Both the position numbers and the translations under genes were made by a program. From positions 87,639,389 to 87,703,388 of the forward strand of contig CM069435.1 of NCBI GenBank assembly GCA_035610365.1: DNA of 64,000 nt, written 5' to 3'. Shown piece after piece: positions 10,716-21,329 of the stretch. The DNA comes from Aquatica leii (Eukaryota > Arthropoda > Insecta > Coleoptera > Lampyridae). Position 1 is the stretch's first letter. Each line of letters starts with the position of its first letter. The notes beneath the pieces are model-generated. The model did not search any database, had not been told where the DNA came from, and worked only from the letters and a program-made list of their open reading frames with translations.

Positions 10716-12901
10716 ATATTGAGAAGAAACATAAAATGTACATATATTAATTGCATAGCGTTGACGTTGAGTTTAATTCAACATGCGTGCATGAAAATCA
10801 GTGTTTAACAAAAAGTGGTATATACGTTACACCCGGTATATTATACCAGTTTGAATCTTTGTGTTATTTAATTAGTTTTTTAGGTTATTAACTAATTTTT
10901 TGTTTGATAACCCGGCGTTGCCAAGCTACAGTTAATGTTACAAATAACAAAACCAAAATAACTTAGTGAACGTGTTTTTTGACTAAATGTTTTAATGGTA
11001 GATGTCGTTATTTAAAATCTGATGTTTTAACCGAAGCACAATTTTTTTTTCAAAATTTAATTACACAAAAAAACCAGTCTGAGGAAATAATTTATTGCGA
11101 TTTCATTCTAGGCGGTCTAAATTTTGCTGGATCGTCTTCAATGTCTTTGTTTGTGTTATTTCTATCTATTGTGTCATTTTTCGTTTTGTCTTTATCAACA
11201 CGTTTTTCACCATCTTGGCACCAAACCTATAACACCGTTTTGTTAAAACCGCAACTAAAAATCTAATCTTACCCCAACTGCTAGGACAACGAGCATTACA
11301 ACAACTAAAAACTTAACCTCAATCATTTCTTTTCAACAATGTTTCTTGCACAAGCTCGTTTTATAGTCAATAGTCCGAAGCGGAAGTTGCGCAACGATTT
11401 AATGTCAACGAAATTGATTATCTATTTAAGAACTGGCGGTTTTTTACCTTTTAATGGTTTCCATTATTAAATATAAAACGTCAGAGCAAATTGAATACAA
11501 AATTATATAATTCTGTGTCATCACAACTAATATTTAATTGAGTTTTCAAATTCGTTGGCAAAGCGTTTTAATTTTTTCTGTTGGTGCGTGCATGACATAA
11601 TAAACGTTTTTATTATAAATTTATTTCAGTTTGATGATCCGGCGGTTAAATTTTTAAAAACAATAAAAAAAGTTGGATAAAGAAAATGAAATTTAAAGCT
11701 GCGGATATAAATTACGTTAGCATTTTTTTGTTTTTTTTTGTAAAATAAAATATGTAAACGATATAATAAAAAAAATGAAGGTAATAACAAAATAGTTTTT
11801 AAGCAATATTTTCGTGCAGCTGACGAAGTTATTGGTCGAAATAAATTTTTTGTTGATCTTGCACTCGCCGAGAGTGGTCGTGACTAGAAAAGAATTAGGA
11901 TTGTTTTAAGTGTTGTAAGTTATTGTAAAAAAATGTTAGGAAGGCTAAAATCTGCCAACACGAAATAAATTCAAACAAAAATGATTACGGCGTCGAAACG
12001 CACCTATTGATTATCATTAAATCGTAGAAATATTAGGAACGTGAAAAATGAGGGGGTTGGACTTTTATAATACAGTATTTATTGATTTCTAGATAGTTTT
12101 GTGTATTGTCGAAGCTACCGCGATGGTAACAATTCCGAGAGAACATTGACAAAACATTTTACCCAAGCCAATATCCTACTTCGTACGTTTACATACTTGA
12201 GGCGCTCACACACGCACACGATACGTCGAAAATACGACTGTTTGTATCGAGTTGCATTAATTATTGACAGAATACTGATTAGAATTTAATTTGTTGTACG
12301 TTGTGCCACGTGGAGACGTCGATATTGAAACACGTGCCTTAATATAAAAAGAAGTTTTGTAACTGTGCCGTGACACGAAAATCGGAAGGAAATATTTTTT
12401 TATTAGACATTATTAAAAAATAATTTATAAAACAAAGTCAGTTTTTTTTAAATAAACTTGTTTTATTATATTTCTAGCAAAAAGCATATCAGCTTAGAAA
12501 TGTCTTTTAGGTTAGTGATTAAAAATCACAAAAAATAGATGGCTTTGACTAGAGACCAAACGACGATAAATGTAAAAACAATCTCTTTGTGTATTGAGAC
12601 TGTCACGTTTGCAAAAGTAAATATTAATACAAAAAATCAGAAAGCTTTTGCTACTGTGACAACTAAACTTAACCAGTTACACAAATAAAGACCAAACAGC
12701 TTAAAGATTTTGTCACTTTATCATAGAAAGAATGTAAAGACTACTTGATGATAAAGAAACTTAGTAACGCACTTGAAGTTAAATTTATTTGAACACAAGA
12801 TTATTTAAATATGCAATTTACTAAACAAACTAAACAAGTAACTAGGAAAACTATAACTAACTAATTAATAAAAATAAAAACTTACTAAATAAATTCGAGC
12901 T
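10716..12901. other. AT-rich stretch, no gene recognised
   Basis: Contains one 95-codon frame (10979-11266) that is low-complexity and matches nothing I know. A hammerhead-like motif sits at 11818-11845. If the minus-strand primer site at 12902 belongs to a real element, its internal region would have run through here, but no protein trace remains. Confidence 0.45.
11818..11845 (+). ncRNA. Hammerhead-like core motif
   Basis: CTGACGA at 11820-11826 is followed by GAAA at 11838-11841, matching the CUGANGA...GAAA consensus exactly, with only 11 bases between. A stem II that short is weak. It is listed because three other such motifs in the window lie downstream of PLE relics. Confidence 0.3.
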
Positions 12902-12917
12902 CCACGGTGGGCGCCAA
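12902..12917 (-). promoter_or_regulatory. LTR retrotransposon primer-binding site, minus strand
   Basis: Read on the minus strand the sequence is TTTGGCGCCCACCGTGG, one base from the primer site at 24567 (TGGCGCCCAACGTGGG). Beside it, toward higher coordinates, lies a reversed copy of LTR A, the order expected for a minus-strand element. Confidence 0.65.
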
Positions 12918-12919
12918 AT

Positions 12920-14470
12920 TTTAATAGTAGTTAATAGTTTAATAGGAAATAAATTACTCATGGTTTAGTTTTTCTTCGAAGCCTGCTGCTAGATGAAGCA
13001 TCTTCTCAGTATTTCCAAAAATTTGCTAAAATATAACTAAGCGTACATAAGGTGTTATTAATGGGTGTTATCACAAGTAAATTTCATACATCATACGATT
13101 ACTGAAAAACAATCAAATCCTCTAATTTAAGTGTAGTACTTCGGTAAGTGGTCCGCCAATACGTGCAAAAATTTCATTTTCGTTACGATCGTGGGGTGTT
13201 CGTATCGTCACCGGCTATTCTTACCACCATCCGGCCCATGAATTCTATCCGATACCGAAAGACGAGAGATAACCCTCGACGAATATTGTGTTGGAACGAT
13301 TCTAAATATTTATAAGGCCTACTGTTGGAATTAATTAAATCATAGAAAAAGGGTATAACAGCATCCGACGTTCGGTTTGTGTTATGTGTACATTTTAAAA
13401 TTTAAGTAATGACTTTGTAGATTTGGATTTCGTGAGCTATTAGGTTGACACGGATTGTGATTAAAATTTCTTACAGGGTACGTGTCGCAGGAAGTACTTC
13501 CTCTGCACAAAAGGAACGCCTGTATTGGTGGTAAGTTTTTTTATAAATTTTCTTTCGTCGTCAACGAGGTTACTCACGAAACTTACACTAATCATAACTT
13601 CGTACTGATTACCGTAATTGTAATATCATTAGTTAGTAAATTTGCTTATACTACGTATGCTGTTTATGCTTATTTATTGTTATAATTTAATGTTAATGCT
13701 ATACTAATTATTTTGCCTTATTGTCGTTAATGCCATATTACTAATTATGTAAACGATATTTACTGCGAACTATTCGTCGTCATGTTCTTCACTTATGTCA
13801 TGTAAGTTGCCTATCCTACTGTGATTCGATGTTGTATATTCTCACTAGCGTCTACTTAAATGTGGCTATTTAACTTCGACTATATTTAGATAGATAAGTT
13901 ATAGATATATTTGATCGAGTAATTAAAGTGCAATTGTTATTAACGATTTAGTTTTTCTCTTTTATTCGTTTCTTTCAGCAGTTACGAACTTAACATCTTG
14001 TTACAAGTGATACCATTCTGTGGTGAGCAAGCAGAACTGACTTTGGATAGGCTCTGGCGCCCTTAATTATCTTTTCAATCTTCTCTAGGAACTCTAACCT
14101 CTCTCCGACTATTGAGAGTTGGCCGTGCAGGTTCGTAACCAGCTAAAACTTGTAACAACACAATTACGAAAGAATAAAATTAAACCACAAAAATAAGGAA
14201 CAAATGCTTACCCCAATAAAGACTTTCACTCAAGTCACAACAATATTTTGTCTAATACTTGCATGGATGCGCGAGAGTAATTAACAATGAAAGCCTCGTT
14301 AGACGCACACAACGCTAGATGATGTCCGCGTTATTCTAACATTACCGGAAAAATAAATCGTTTTACAATTTGACATTTATTCCTGCCAGTGCGGCGAAAA
14401 GTGGGCGTTCCGAGAATAAATCTTATACAAGGGACAAACATCATACCAAAACAGTTTTAAAATAACAATT
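12920..14470 (-). mobile_element. Reverse-oriented, interrupted relative of LTR A
   Basis: Two blocks match LTR A in reverse complement. Bases about 13035-13135 match the stretch around TCGTATGAATTAAAAACAGG and ACTTGTGATAAC of the right LTR. Bases about 14270-14470 match its first 180 bases (CGCGGACATCATCTAGCGTT, CGAAAAGTGGGCG). Between them lies about 1.1 kb where LTR A has only about 0.3 kb, so unrelated DNA of roughly 0.8 kb is inserted. The LTR end next to the primer site is poorly matched. The copy is old and probably a solo or truncated LTR. Confidence 0.6.
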
Positions 14471-15193
14471 GTACAAACAAATTTGCGTTCGTTAGTCGCG
14501 ATAATATCTGTACTTGCATCGCATGTGTTTTACGTTCTACAAATACACAAATTAATAGAAAGTAAAGAAATTGTACTCACGATTATCCAGTCAAGCTATC
14601 GACATGCTTGAATCATCTCCTGAAATAACTAAAAGTCTAAATAAGGACTGTGCGATTTGTATCTTCCGGTAGACACAAAAAAGACAGATAACAATTCATC
14701 ATTCATATTTGAATTAGCAAAGAATACTATTATCTTGCTATTGTTACCGTGTGGTTGAGATTTTTCAAAGCAGACCGAAGATGAGCTTACGGCAACATGT
14801 GACGTAGTAGGCTTATTGGTAGTTTGTGTTTGTAGTGTTTTGGCGGTTGGCGTATCTGGTGGTCTGGTTGTTGTGTCTTTCCGAGGTTCGGAGAGTGATC
14901 CCGGTTGCTGAAAAGACTTCGACTTTGTTTCTTATTTTTTGGTGCTCGGTTTGTTAGTTTTTAGCGTTGCATGGAACTCATTGAAACCTCTTCTCGAAAG
15001 CATGTGGCAAAACTCGAAGTAAATGCTCTATCATACTTTTGTTTTACCGGTGGTTCTTCTTGAAAACACTGTTTAAGTTGTCGTATAAACAGGTTTATGG
15101 TCGGGTCTTCACTAAACGTTGGCAATTGTTGGCAACCGGCAGTTGACGAAGGGCTGCCAATTAGCTTTATTGATATCTATTGTGAACAGTGTT
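14471..15193. other. Spacer with no recognised gene
   Basis: Ordinary AT-rich sequence passing into a slightly GC-richer part near 14.8-15.1 kb. No frame or repeat could be assigned. Confidence 0.45.
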
Positions 15194-15202
15194 GATGTGG
15201 AC

Positions 15203-15318
15203 GGGATACGGACAATTGGTCCTCGGACAATTTGTCTCCGGACAATTGGTACCGGACAATTGGTCCCCGGACAATTCGTACCGGCGACATTGCGTACCCG
15301 GACAATTCGTCCCCAAGT
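15203..15318 (+). repeat. Left TIR of the MULE, tandem CGGACAATT units
   Basis: CGGACAATT recurs six times between 15209 and 15315 with units such as CGGACAATTGGTCCC and CGGACAATTCGTCCC, spaced 14-16 bp except for one longer gap. The reverse complement forms the right end (16898-16963). Such arrays often act as transposase-binding sites; that role is inferred. Confidence 0.88.
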
Positions 15319-15458
15319 AAGAACAATGCAAGGAAGATTACACCAATTATCCCTTTTCACTTCCATACCTATATAAGTTGACATTAGATACCAAGTGTTT
15401 TAATTCATTGTTGGTTTCTAACGTGGATTGAAGTATTGAATTAATCAGTGTAATTGCA

Positions 15459-16795
15459 ATGGCTTTTTTGAAATTAGAGCGTGGGCGAAATAAATTGGTG
15501 TATAGGAACCATATGTATACGTTCTCAAAGAAAAATCAATCTGAAGAATGCAGCTTTTGGGTATGCGAACAACCTCAAACATGTAAAGGTCACTTGTGGA
15601 CCCAAGGTGACACACCTCAAGTAATAAGAGAAGTTACACAACACAGACATCTAGCAATCGCGAACGGACGTGATTTTTTACGAAAAGTTCAATGTATTAA
15701 AGCTTAATCTTTGTCATCTAATGAATCGGTTCAACAAGTTTTGGCAGAAAGTTTATCCCGTGTTAAAGACAGTGTATTGGCAAGCATTCCAAAGAAGAAT
15801 AGTATAAAAAGGAATATTCGTCGATACAAAAATCAAAATAGGATTCCTTCACTTCCAACAAGTGTTCATGAACTTCATTTACCTCAGGTAAATTATTTCT
15901 GTAATTATGTATAGATTTTATTTAATATTATTTTATCTTTAAGGAGTATCGCCAGATATTGATCAATGGTGTAAATGAAGATTTTTTAGTTTATGATTCT
16001 GAAGATGAGTACAAACCAGGAAGAATTTTATTTTTTTCTACACAGAAAAATTTAAATTTCATGGTATCTAGTGTTAAATGGTACACTATTACTACTGACT
16101 TTGAACAAGCAGCTCTATCTGCTTTTCAAGAAGAATTTCCGCAAAGTGAATCAGTTGGGTGCTTTTTTCACCTCACTCAGAACATATGAAGAAGAACGCA
16201 ACACGAAGGTCTTCAGGTAATTCTCATTCTTTTTCATTTTTACACCAAACTAAATTAATTAATTTCAGATTGTTTACCAAGAGAATCCGTTTTTTGCGCA
16301 ATGGCTCCGAAGGATAGTGGCTATAGCGTTTGTTCCCACTGATGACATTCCGGGCGCTTTTAATGAGTTAGTGGAGCATGATGATTTTCCTCAGAAAGCA
16401 CAACCACTCCTCAATTACTTTGAAGATACGTACATAGGAAGGAGAGGAAGAAGACAGAGACGAGGTGCGCAATTCAATATAGCTATTTGGAATATGTATA
16501 ACAAGACTATAGAAGTAGAGCACAGGACAAACAACTGCGTTGAAGCGTGGCACCGCGCGTTCCAAGCTACAGTAGGACACACATTTCCAAATATTTATAT
16601 GTTCATTGACGTTTTAAAGAAACAGCAAGCTTTGCATAACACCAATTTAATACAAATTGAAGCAGGAACGCCCTTCCACGAAAGAACAAAAGGTATGAAT
16701 TACTAAGCGCTAGAATTTTGCAAACTGTCGAAAATTATGACAGAAACGACGCAATAAATTACTTAAAAAATATTGCACACAATTTTCAGTTTTAA
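15459..16795 (+). pseudogene. FLYWCH/MULE transposase, two introns, internally deleted
   Basis: The first ATG at 15459 opens a frame with LVYRNHMYTF, then CSFWVCEQ, CKGHLWT and HRHLA, which is the FLYWCH zinc finger. Exons are 15459-15887, 15944-16216 and 16269-16795. The two introns (56 and 52 bp) are GT...AG, phase 0, and removing them keeps the frame exactly. Exon 2 has ITTDFEQAALSAF and GCFFHLTQNI, the second catalytic Asp and the C..H motif of MULE transposases. Exon 3 has NNCVEAWH with the catalytic Glu. Between SSVKWY and TITTDFE the block carrying the first Asp (DGTF region) is missing without loss of frame. Other damage is TAA at 15705-15707, TGA at 16187-16189 where tryptophan is expected, and a one-base shift near 16692 before the C-terminus ending at 16795. 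The product would be inactive. Confidence 0.9.
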
Positions 16796-16897
16796 TGTGT
16801 ACCTTATACCTATCTTGTATAATGGAATATATTATTATTAAATAAACTGTTTTTGAAAATATAAAATCACATTTTTGCCTCAGTCTGCTTAAAAAAC

Positions 16898-16963
16898 GGG
16901 GACGAATTGTCCGGGGACCAATTGTCCGGTTTCAATTGCCCGGAGACAAATTGTCCGTAACCC
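16898..16963 (-). repeat. Right TIR of the MULE
   Basis: Four units ACGAATTGTCCGG, ACCAATTGTCCGG, TCAATTGCCCGG and ACAAATTGTCCG mirror the left end. The array is shorter than on the left (four units against six), so unit number differs between the two ends. Confidence 0.88.
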
Positions 16964-16972
16964 GATGTGGAC

Positions 16973-17789
16973 AATGTGTTTACAGGATCTACGCCGGAAT
17001 TTGGTATAGTGTTATTTTGGCGAACGAAATGTAAAAACGGTGACATGTGGTCTCGAGGCACGATGAATGAGATGGATGAGAGTGGCGATGTTGTCGTTTC
17101 GGTAGACGATGAATGAGAACAGCAAGTGATTATCTGGGTGGATGACGAACGAAAGCGGTGAGTGGCCGTCTGAACGGACGATGGACAAGAACGGTACGCC
17201 GTAGGCTGTGGTTTAATGTTTTAGGTATGGACTGGGGCAAGTTGCCTCCGGATGAGCCCTACGCTAATTTTTACCGTTGGTGGGTAGTGGGCGGTGGTGG
17301 ACCGTGATGGACTCTGGTGTATGGTTTGTGACCGTTGAGGGTAGCAAAAAGTAGTAGTGGATAATGGGGGTTGACTTCTGTAGCGTGTAATGAACGCGAC
17401 AAACAAAATGTCGAATAAATAATAGGCGACAAGTTTTAATAAAGACAATATGTCTCATAAAACAATATGTAAATCGGTGAGACGTTTTGAGATGGAGAAG
17501 TGTGTCGGACGGTCAGACACTGCCGTTCATTAAGGGAAAGATGTTTTAACTCAGCACTGATTTTAAAGTGGAATGGTTTGTGGTTGCTTATTCGGGTGGC
17601 TGCAGGTGGTAGGCAGCACTAATTGCGTTGTGAGATATTGCGGTTATGGTGGTAGAAACGTTTCAAGTGGAGGAGACGGTAACATTATAATCTTTATCTC
17701 TCTTTTTCCCTCTTTTATGGAGTCACGATTTTGACTGTGAAGTTGAGATTCTGACCAAAATAATAACTATTCCCAACTAGCTCAATAAA
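16973..17789. other. Spacer with no recognised gene
   Basis: Moderately GC-rich up to about 17.4 kb, with several GATGAATGAGA-like and GGACGATG-like words that suggest a degraded simple repeat. The short minus-strand frames here have no recognisable motifs. Confidence 0.45.
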
Positions 17790-18276
17790 CGAAAACACTA
17801 TTCTAAGAGGAGAACGTCTTCTGAGTTTGGACCGTGTCATTGACTTAGAAATATGCCGTTTCCTTATACAACGATCATGTTCGGAAATGCGTGTAATGAC
17901 TGAACGACCGATTTCACCAATGTAGACTAAACCACTTGAACAAGGAATTTAGTATACACCTTCAAATGAGAGTGTAGGATATGTGTTTGATACTAAGAAG
18001 AATCTGAGAGTTTTTGCCTGTCGAGTTTCATATGGGTTTATTACCGTTCTTACGAAGAAGTTTTCCTATTTGATCTGTAACCTTGTGAATGTAGGGTAAA
18101 AATGTCAATTTCAGATTGGATTCGGAAGTAGAAATATTCTTAGGTAATCGAGCACAGAGTTCCGAGTCTAGATTCTCAGGTTGGCAAATAGAAAAAACGC
18201 GATGAACCAAAGATTCAATAACAGAAAGTTTTTGTGCAGGATCATGATGAGTCGAAGCATGAAGGTATCTAAACAA
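17790..18276 (-). pseudogene. PLE copy 1: RT thumb to GIY-YIG
   Basis: On the minus strand the frame ending at 18028 reads RYLHASTHHDPAQK, then LTFLPYIHKVTDQIGKLLRK, the C-terminal part of a PLE reverse transcriptase and linker. After a gap and frame change the sequence at about 17860-17960 gives GVY, then IPCSSGLVYIGEIGRS and ITRISEHDR, the GIY-YIG nuclease. The catalytic palm is absent. The same lineage (GLVYIGET, ITRISEHDR) occurs at 20.6-21.0 kb and 32.2-33.7 kb. Sequence just beyond the nuclease (ACGGTCCAAACTCAGAAGACG) matches the 3' flank of the plus-strand copy near 21.14 kb, marking a shared element end. Confidence 0.85.
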
Positions 18277-18377
18277 ATAAATACTTTCGGGATTTTGAAC
18301 CGCGTTCTATATTTACACTTTTCACGAAATTCATAAAACTTAGAAAGCTTACAAACTTTGAAAAATTTACAATATTT

Positions 18378-18412
18378 TACGTTTCGACAGTCATGGCGCT
18401 TTGTTCAGAAAA
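18378..18412 (-). ncRNA. Hammerhead-like core downstream of PLE copy 2
   Basis: Minus strand: CTGAACAAAG, then GCGCCATGAC, then TGTCGAAACGT. The CTGA...CGAAAC layout is that of PLE hammerheads, but the central GA of CUGANGA is altered here (CTGAACA). It lies about 150 bases past the end of the GIY-YIG gene of copy 2, in the same direction, where a PLE terminal repeat would be. Confidence 0.4.
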
Positions 18413-18560
18413 ACTAAAACTGAAGGTATAGGATCCTGACAAGCCTTTATATTACGTCGTGCGGGTCAGTGGTTCGTGACGGTTTCGATTCATTAGTCTT
18501 CTGGAACATGTTTTTGCATACTGGTGCTAGATCGATTCCATTATCCTTATTGACATTGTC

Positions 18561-20189
18561 CTACTTCTGGATTTCGATGACTTCCTTGTATAGTCTAGGC
18601 CAAAAGTTTTGGGATTTAGCCAGCATTGTTGCCTCTTCAAATTTTTTGTGTGACCGGGGTCTAAGAAGTGTTCCACAACAGCAGATCTTTGTATCCGCCT
18701 TATGTTCTTTTAATCTGGTAGCTATGTTGCGCCCCGTTTGTCCTATATAAGCCAGCCCACACAAACAAGGGATGTGGTAGACTCCTGGTTCCTCGAATGG
18801 TGCTTTTGTTTTCTTCGATTTTGAGAAATTGGCGACTATTTTATTTGTTGCAGTGAAGGTCACTTTGATATTTTTTCCTCTAAGTATCCTGGCTATTTTA
18901 TCCGTGCAGCCTTTTATGTAAGGAAGGAAGGAAGTTGTGACGGTGTCTTCTTTCTTTTGTTTTTCTTAACTGTTTTTGTTAATTGCTTGATATACGCCTG
19001 CTTTTCTGAAACCGTTTTTTATTAAGGCGTTCGTTTAGGTGACCTAGCTCGGTCTTTAACGTGTTCACCTTGGTCCTGTATACTAAAACTTTTAGAACTG
19101 AAAACTTCTGAGCTGAGTCGGTTTTCTGTATACTTGATGCTCTAATATGTTGTCCATCTTTCTAGTGATTAGTACCCCCAAGAACGGAATGCTTCTGTTT
19201 GTTTCCGTCTTTATGGTGAATTTGATGTTATAATCTAACTGGTTGATGTGATCCAGAAAGTTATGTAGTGTTTCTGCTCCATGAGACCAAATACCAAAAG
19301 TATTGTCCCCATAACGTAGCCAGCATTTCAGTTTGAGGGTGGCGATTTCTAATGCTTTTTCTTCAAAATTATCCATAAATATATTGGCGATGACTGGAGA
19401 AAGTAGTGATCCCATGGCTGCTCTTTCAATTTGTTCGTATACAATATTGTTGAATGAGAAGTACGTGGACTTTAAGCACAGCTCAATTAGTTCTTTAAAC
19501 GCCTCATCCAAATCCGTTTTTCGTAATTGGGTCTTGATGATTTCCGGTGTTGTTTGTAGTGGTACTTTCGTGGAGAGAGATGTCACATCAAAACTGACTC
19601 AAATGTCTTCTGATTCCAATTTAATTTCTATAATTTTTGAGACCAAGTGATGGGAATTCCTTACGTGAGGGATGCTTTTTTCTGTAAGCGATTGTAAAAT
19701 AGTGGTACATAAGTATCTAGCCAGAGGATGGGTGGCTGAACCTGTAGCACTCACAATTGGGCGAAGCGGTACCCTTGGTTTGTGAATTTTTGGAAGTCCG
19801 TAAAGGTGCGGCATCTTGCTGTTTGTAGGAATTAGTCGTCTCTTTTGATGTTCCGGGATCGTGTTTGGTGAATTTACAGCGACCGAAATGTTTTTCTCTA
19901 GAGGTTTTATTGGGTTTCTCTTCAATGGTTTGTACGCCGAATCTTGTAGGAAAGTATCGATTTTTTCCATCTAGTCGTTGGTGTTCATGATTACAGAAGC
20001 ATTTCCTTTATCACCTGGTATAACATTGATTTCTTTGTTGGCCTTAAGTTCCCTTAGAGCATTTCTTTCTTCTTGATTGATGTTGGATTTGGGTGCTGTG
20101 GATTTCTTCAGAATATCGGCTGTTTTGACCTTCACCTCTTCTTGAATATGTTGTGGCAGAGTTCTGAGTGTATGTTCTAATGAACTCAC
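18561..20189 (-). pseudogene. PLE copy 2: nearly full reverse transcriptase plus GIY-YIG
   Basis: From 20189 down to 19092 one frame runs through two stops: a TAG at 19971-19973 and a TGA near 19587. It shows the PLE N-terminal signature ANKEINVIPGDKGNASVIMN, then HLYGLPKIHKPRVPLRPIVS, SFDVTSLSTKVPL, GSLLSPVIANIFMDNFE and LRYGDNTFGIW. That last block is the YVDD box, here YGDN, so the second catalytic Asp is lost. RSIPFLGVLITRK follows. A deletion removes most of the thumb. SFLPYIKGCTDKIARIL then leads into the GIY-YIG frame 18561-18863 with GVYHIPCLCGLAYIGQTGR and LKEHKAD. PLEs use this protein for target-primed reverse transcription. The copy is dead but is the most complete PLE in the window. 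Confidence 0.92.
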
Positions 20190-20500
20190 TATGTGTGTTA
20201 TGTTTCTCTGTATCCGCCTTATGTTCTTTTAATTTGGTAGCTATGTTGCGCCCTGTTTGTCCTTGATAAGGCAGCCCACACGAACAAGGGATGTGGTAGA
20301 CTCCTAGTTCCTCGAATGGTGCTTTTGTTTCCTTCGATTTTGAGAAATTGGCGGCTATTTTATTTGTTCCAGTGAAGGTCACGTCGATATTTTGCCCTCT
20401 AAACATCCGTGCAGCTTTTTATGTAAGGAAAGAAGGAAGTTGCGACAGGGACTTTCTTCTTTGGTTTTTTCTTACTGTGCTTGTTAATTGCTCGATATCG
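20190..20500 (-). pseudogene. PLE copy 3: GIY-YIG joined to the start of copy 2
   Basis: The minus frame from 20406 reads RGQNIDVTFTGTNKIAANF, then GVYHIPCSCGLPYQGQTGRN and LKEHKADTEKHNTH, a GIY-YIG domain of the same lineage as copy 2. Upstream, VPVATSFFPYIKSCTD comes from the preceding linker. At about 20195 the nuclease runs straight into the N-terminal region of copy 2, without the tail of one or the start of the other. This is a head-to-tail junction of two truncated copies, either a tandem PLE or a deletion between neighbours. Confidence 0.85.
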
Positions 20501-20504
20501 ATTC

Positions 20505-20590
20505 AAGATGACCATGAGACCAAACAATAAACGTGTCGTTAACGTACCTAAACCGTGATTTAGGTTTTAATATTTATGATTCCGTTTTTA
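20505..20590 (-). pseudogene. PLE copy 4: YVDD-region scrap
   Basis: The minus strand reads ILKPKSRFRYVNDTFIVWSHG, very close to the reverse transcriptase of the copy at 32.9-33.3 kb (ILKPKVWFRYVDDTFTVWS). Only this 25-residue piece survives and its box is YVND. It abuts copy 3 at about 20507, so two PLE lineages are fused here. Confidence 0.75.
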
Positions 20591-21190
20591 TTCCCGGATG
20601 ATCGGAATTTCTTACACCCTCATTTCAAGGGGGTAAACCAAATTTTTTGTTTATGTGGTTTAGTATACATTAGTGAAACCAGTCGTTCCGTCATTACACG
20701 CATTTCCGAACATGATCGTTAATAAGGAAAAGGCATATTTCTAAGTCGGCGATTGCTGAACATCATTTTACTACAGGTCACAATATAGATTTTGATAACG
20801 TTTCAAACACCTAATAATTTTAATTGTGGTCATGGTTTTGAGCTATCTCTTCTTTGGTTTCCAGTCATTACTCCTTTATCGAAAACAAACCTTTTTTCGA
20901 CCGTAACCCAATCAAAGTCGAACTTAACCAGCTGTGACGATACTTCTTCTTTATATACGGAGACTACTTCTTCTTAAGTCATTTCTATGTAGTTTAGAAT
21001 TTGACTTAGTTCACAAGTTGATTACCTAACTTTTGACAGATTATTAGTTAGATTTCTGTTGAGTTCTTAGATTTTTCTCACGCTTGGTTAAGTCTCTTAC
21101 AAAAGTGGGCGAAACGTTATAAACTTCGGTTACAACAATGACACGGTCTAAACCTGGAAGACGTTTTCATCTTAGTATAGACTCCGGCCG
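20590..21190 (+). pseudogene. PLE copy 5: GIY-YIG and 3' region, plus strand
   Basis: The plus strand shows NFLHPHFKGV, then FCLCGLVYISETSRSVITRI and SEHDR followed by a stop, then SAIAEHHFTTGHNIDFDNV in another frame and NNFNCGHGFELSLLWFPVI in the frame from 20792. These are successive parts of a PLE GIY-YIG domain of the copy-1 lineage, with at least two frameshifts. The 3' flank around 21138 (ACGGTCTAAACCTGGAAGACG) matches the flank of copy 1. This copy points the opposite way to copies 1-4. Confidence 0.8.
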
Positions 21191-21329
21191 TGGAAGCCTT
21201 TGCTATTACGAGAACAGTATTATTCTTAATAAAGTTCTACTATTTTTTTATTTAAAAAAAAAGAAAAGTTTAGCTATACGAAAAGCTTTTTATAAAAAAA
21301 TTACAACACCAGTTGGTTAAGGAAAATTA

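Larger units (their letters stand above)
15194..16972 (+). mobile_element. Phantom-type MULE DNA transposon with 9-bp target duplication
   Basis: The element (15203-16963, 1761 bp) is bounded by a perfect 9-bp direct repeat GATGTGGAC (15194-15202 and 16964-16972), the length expected for Mutator-like elements. Its ends are inverted repeats: GGGATACGGACAATTGGTC on the left and the complement of GGGTTACGGACAATTTGTC on the right. The TIRs are built of a repeated unit of about 15 bp. Inside is a transposase gene with a FLYWCH zinc finger and MULE catalytic blocks, a combination described for the Phantom group of insects. It is internally deleted and carries two stops, so it can move only if an intact relative supplies transposase. 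The clean termini and intact duplication suggest a fairly recent insertion. Confidence 0.93.

Noticed and set aside
15203..15318. CRISPR-like regularly spaced repeats
   Set aside because: Spacing is 14-16 bp with no unique spacers, and the array is mirrored at the other transposon end.
15112..15384. Overlapping open frames on both strands with repeated RTIG/GTNCP residues
   Set aside because: They are translations of the tandem CGGACAATT units in the MULE terminal repeat and unique flank, not genes.
21045..21125. Hammerhead-like GGGCGAAACG after PLE copy 5
   Set aside because: The GAAAC box is present but no CUGANGA box at suitable distance was found.
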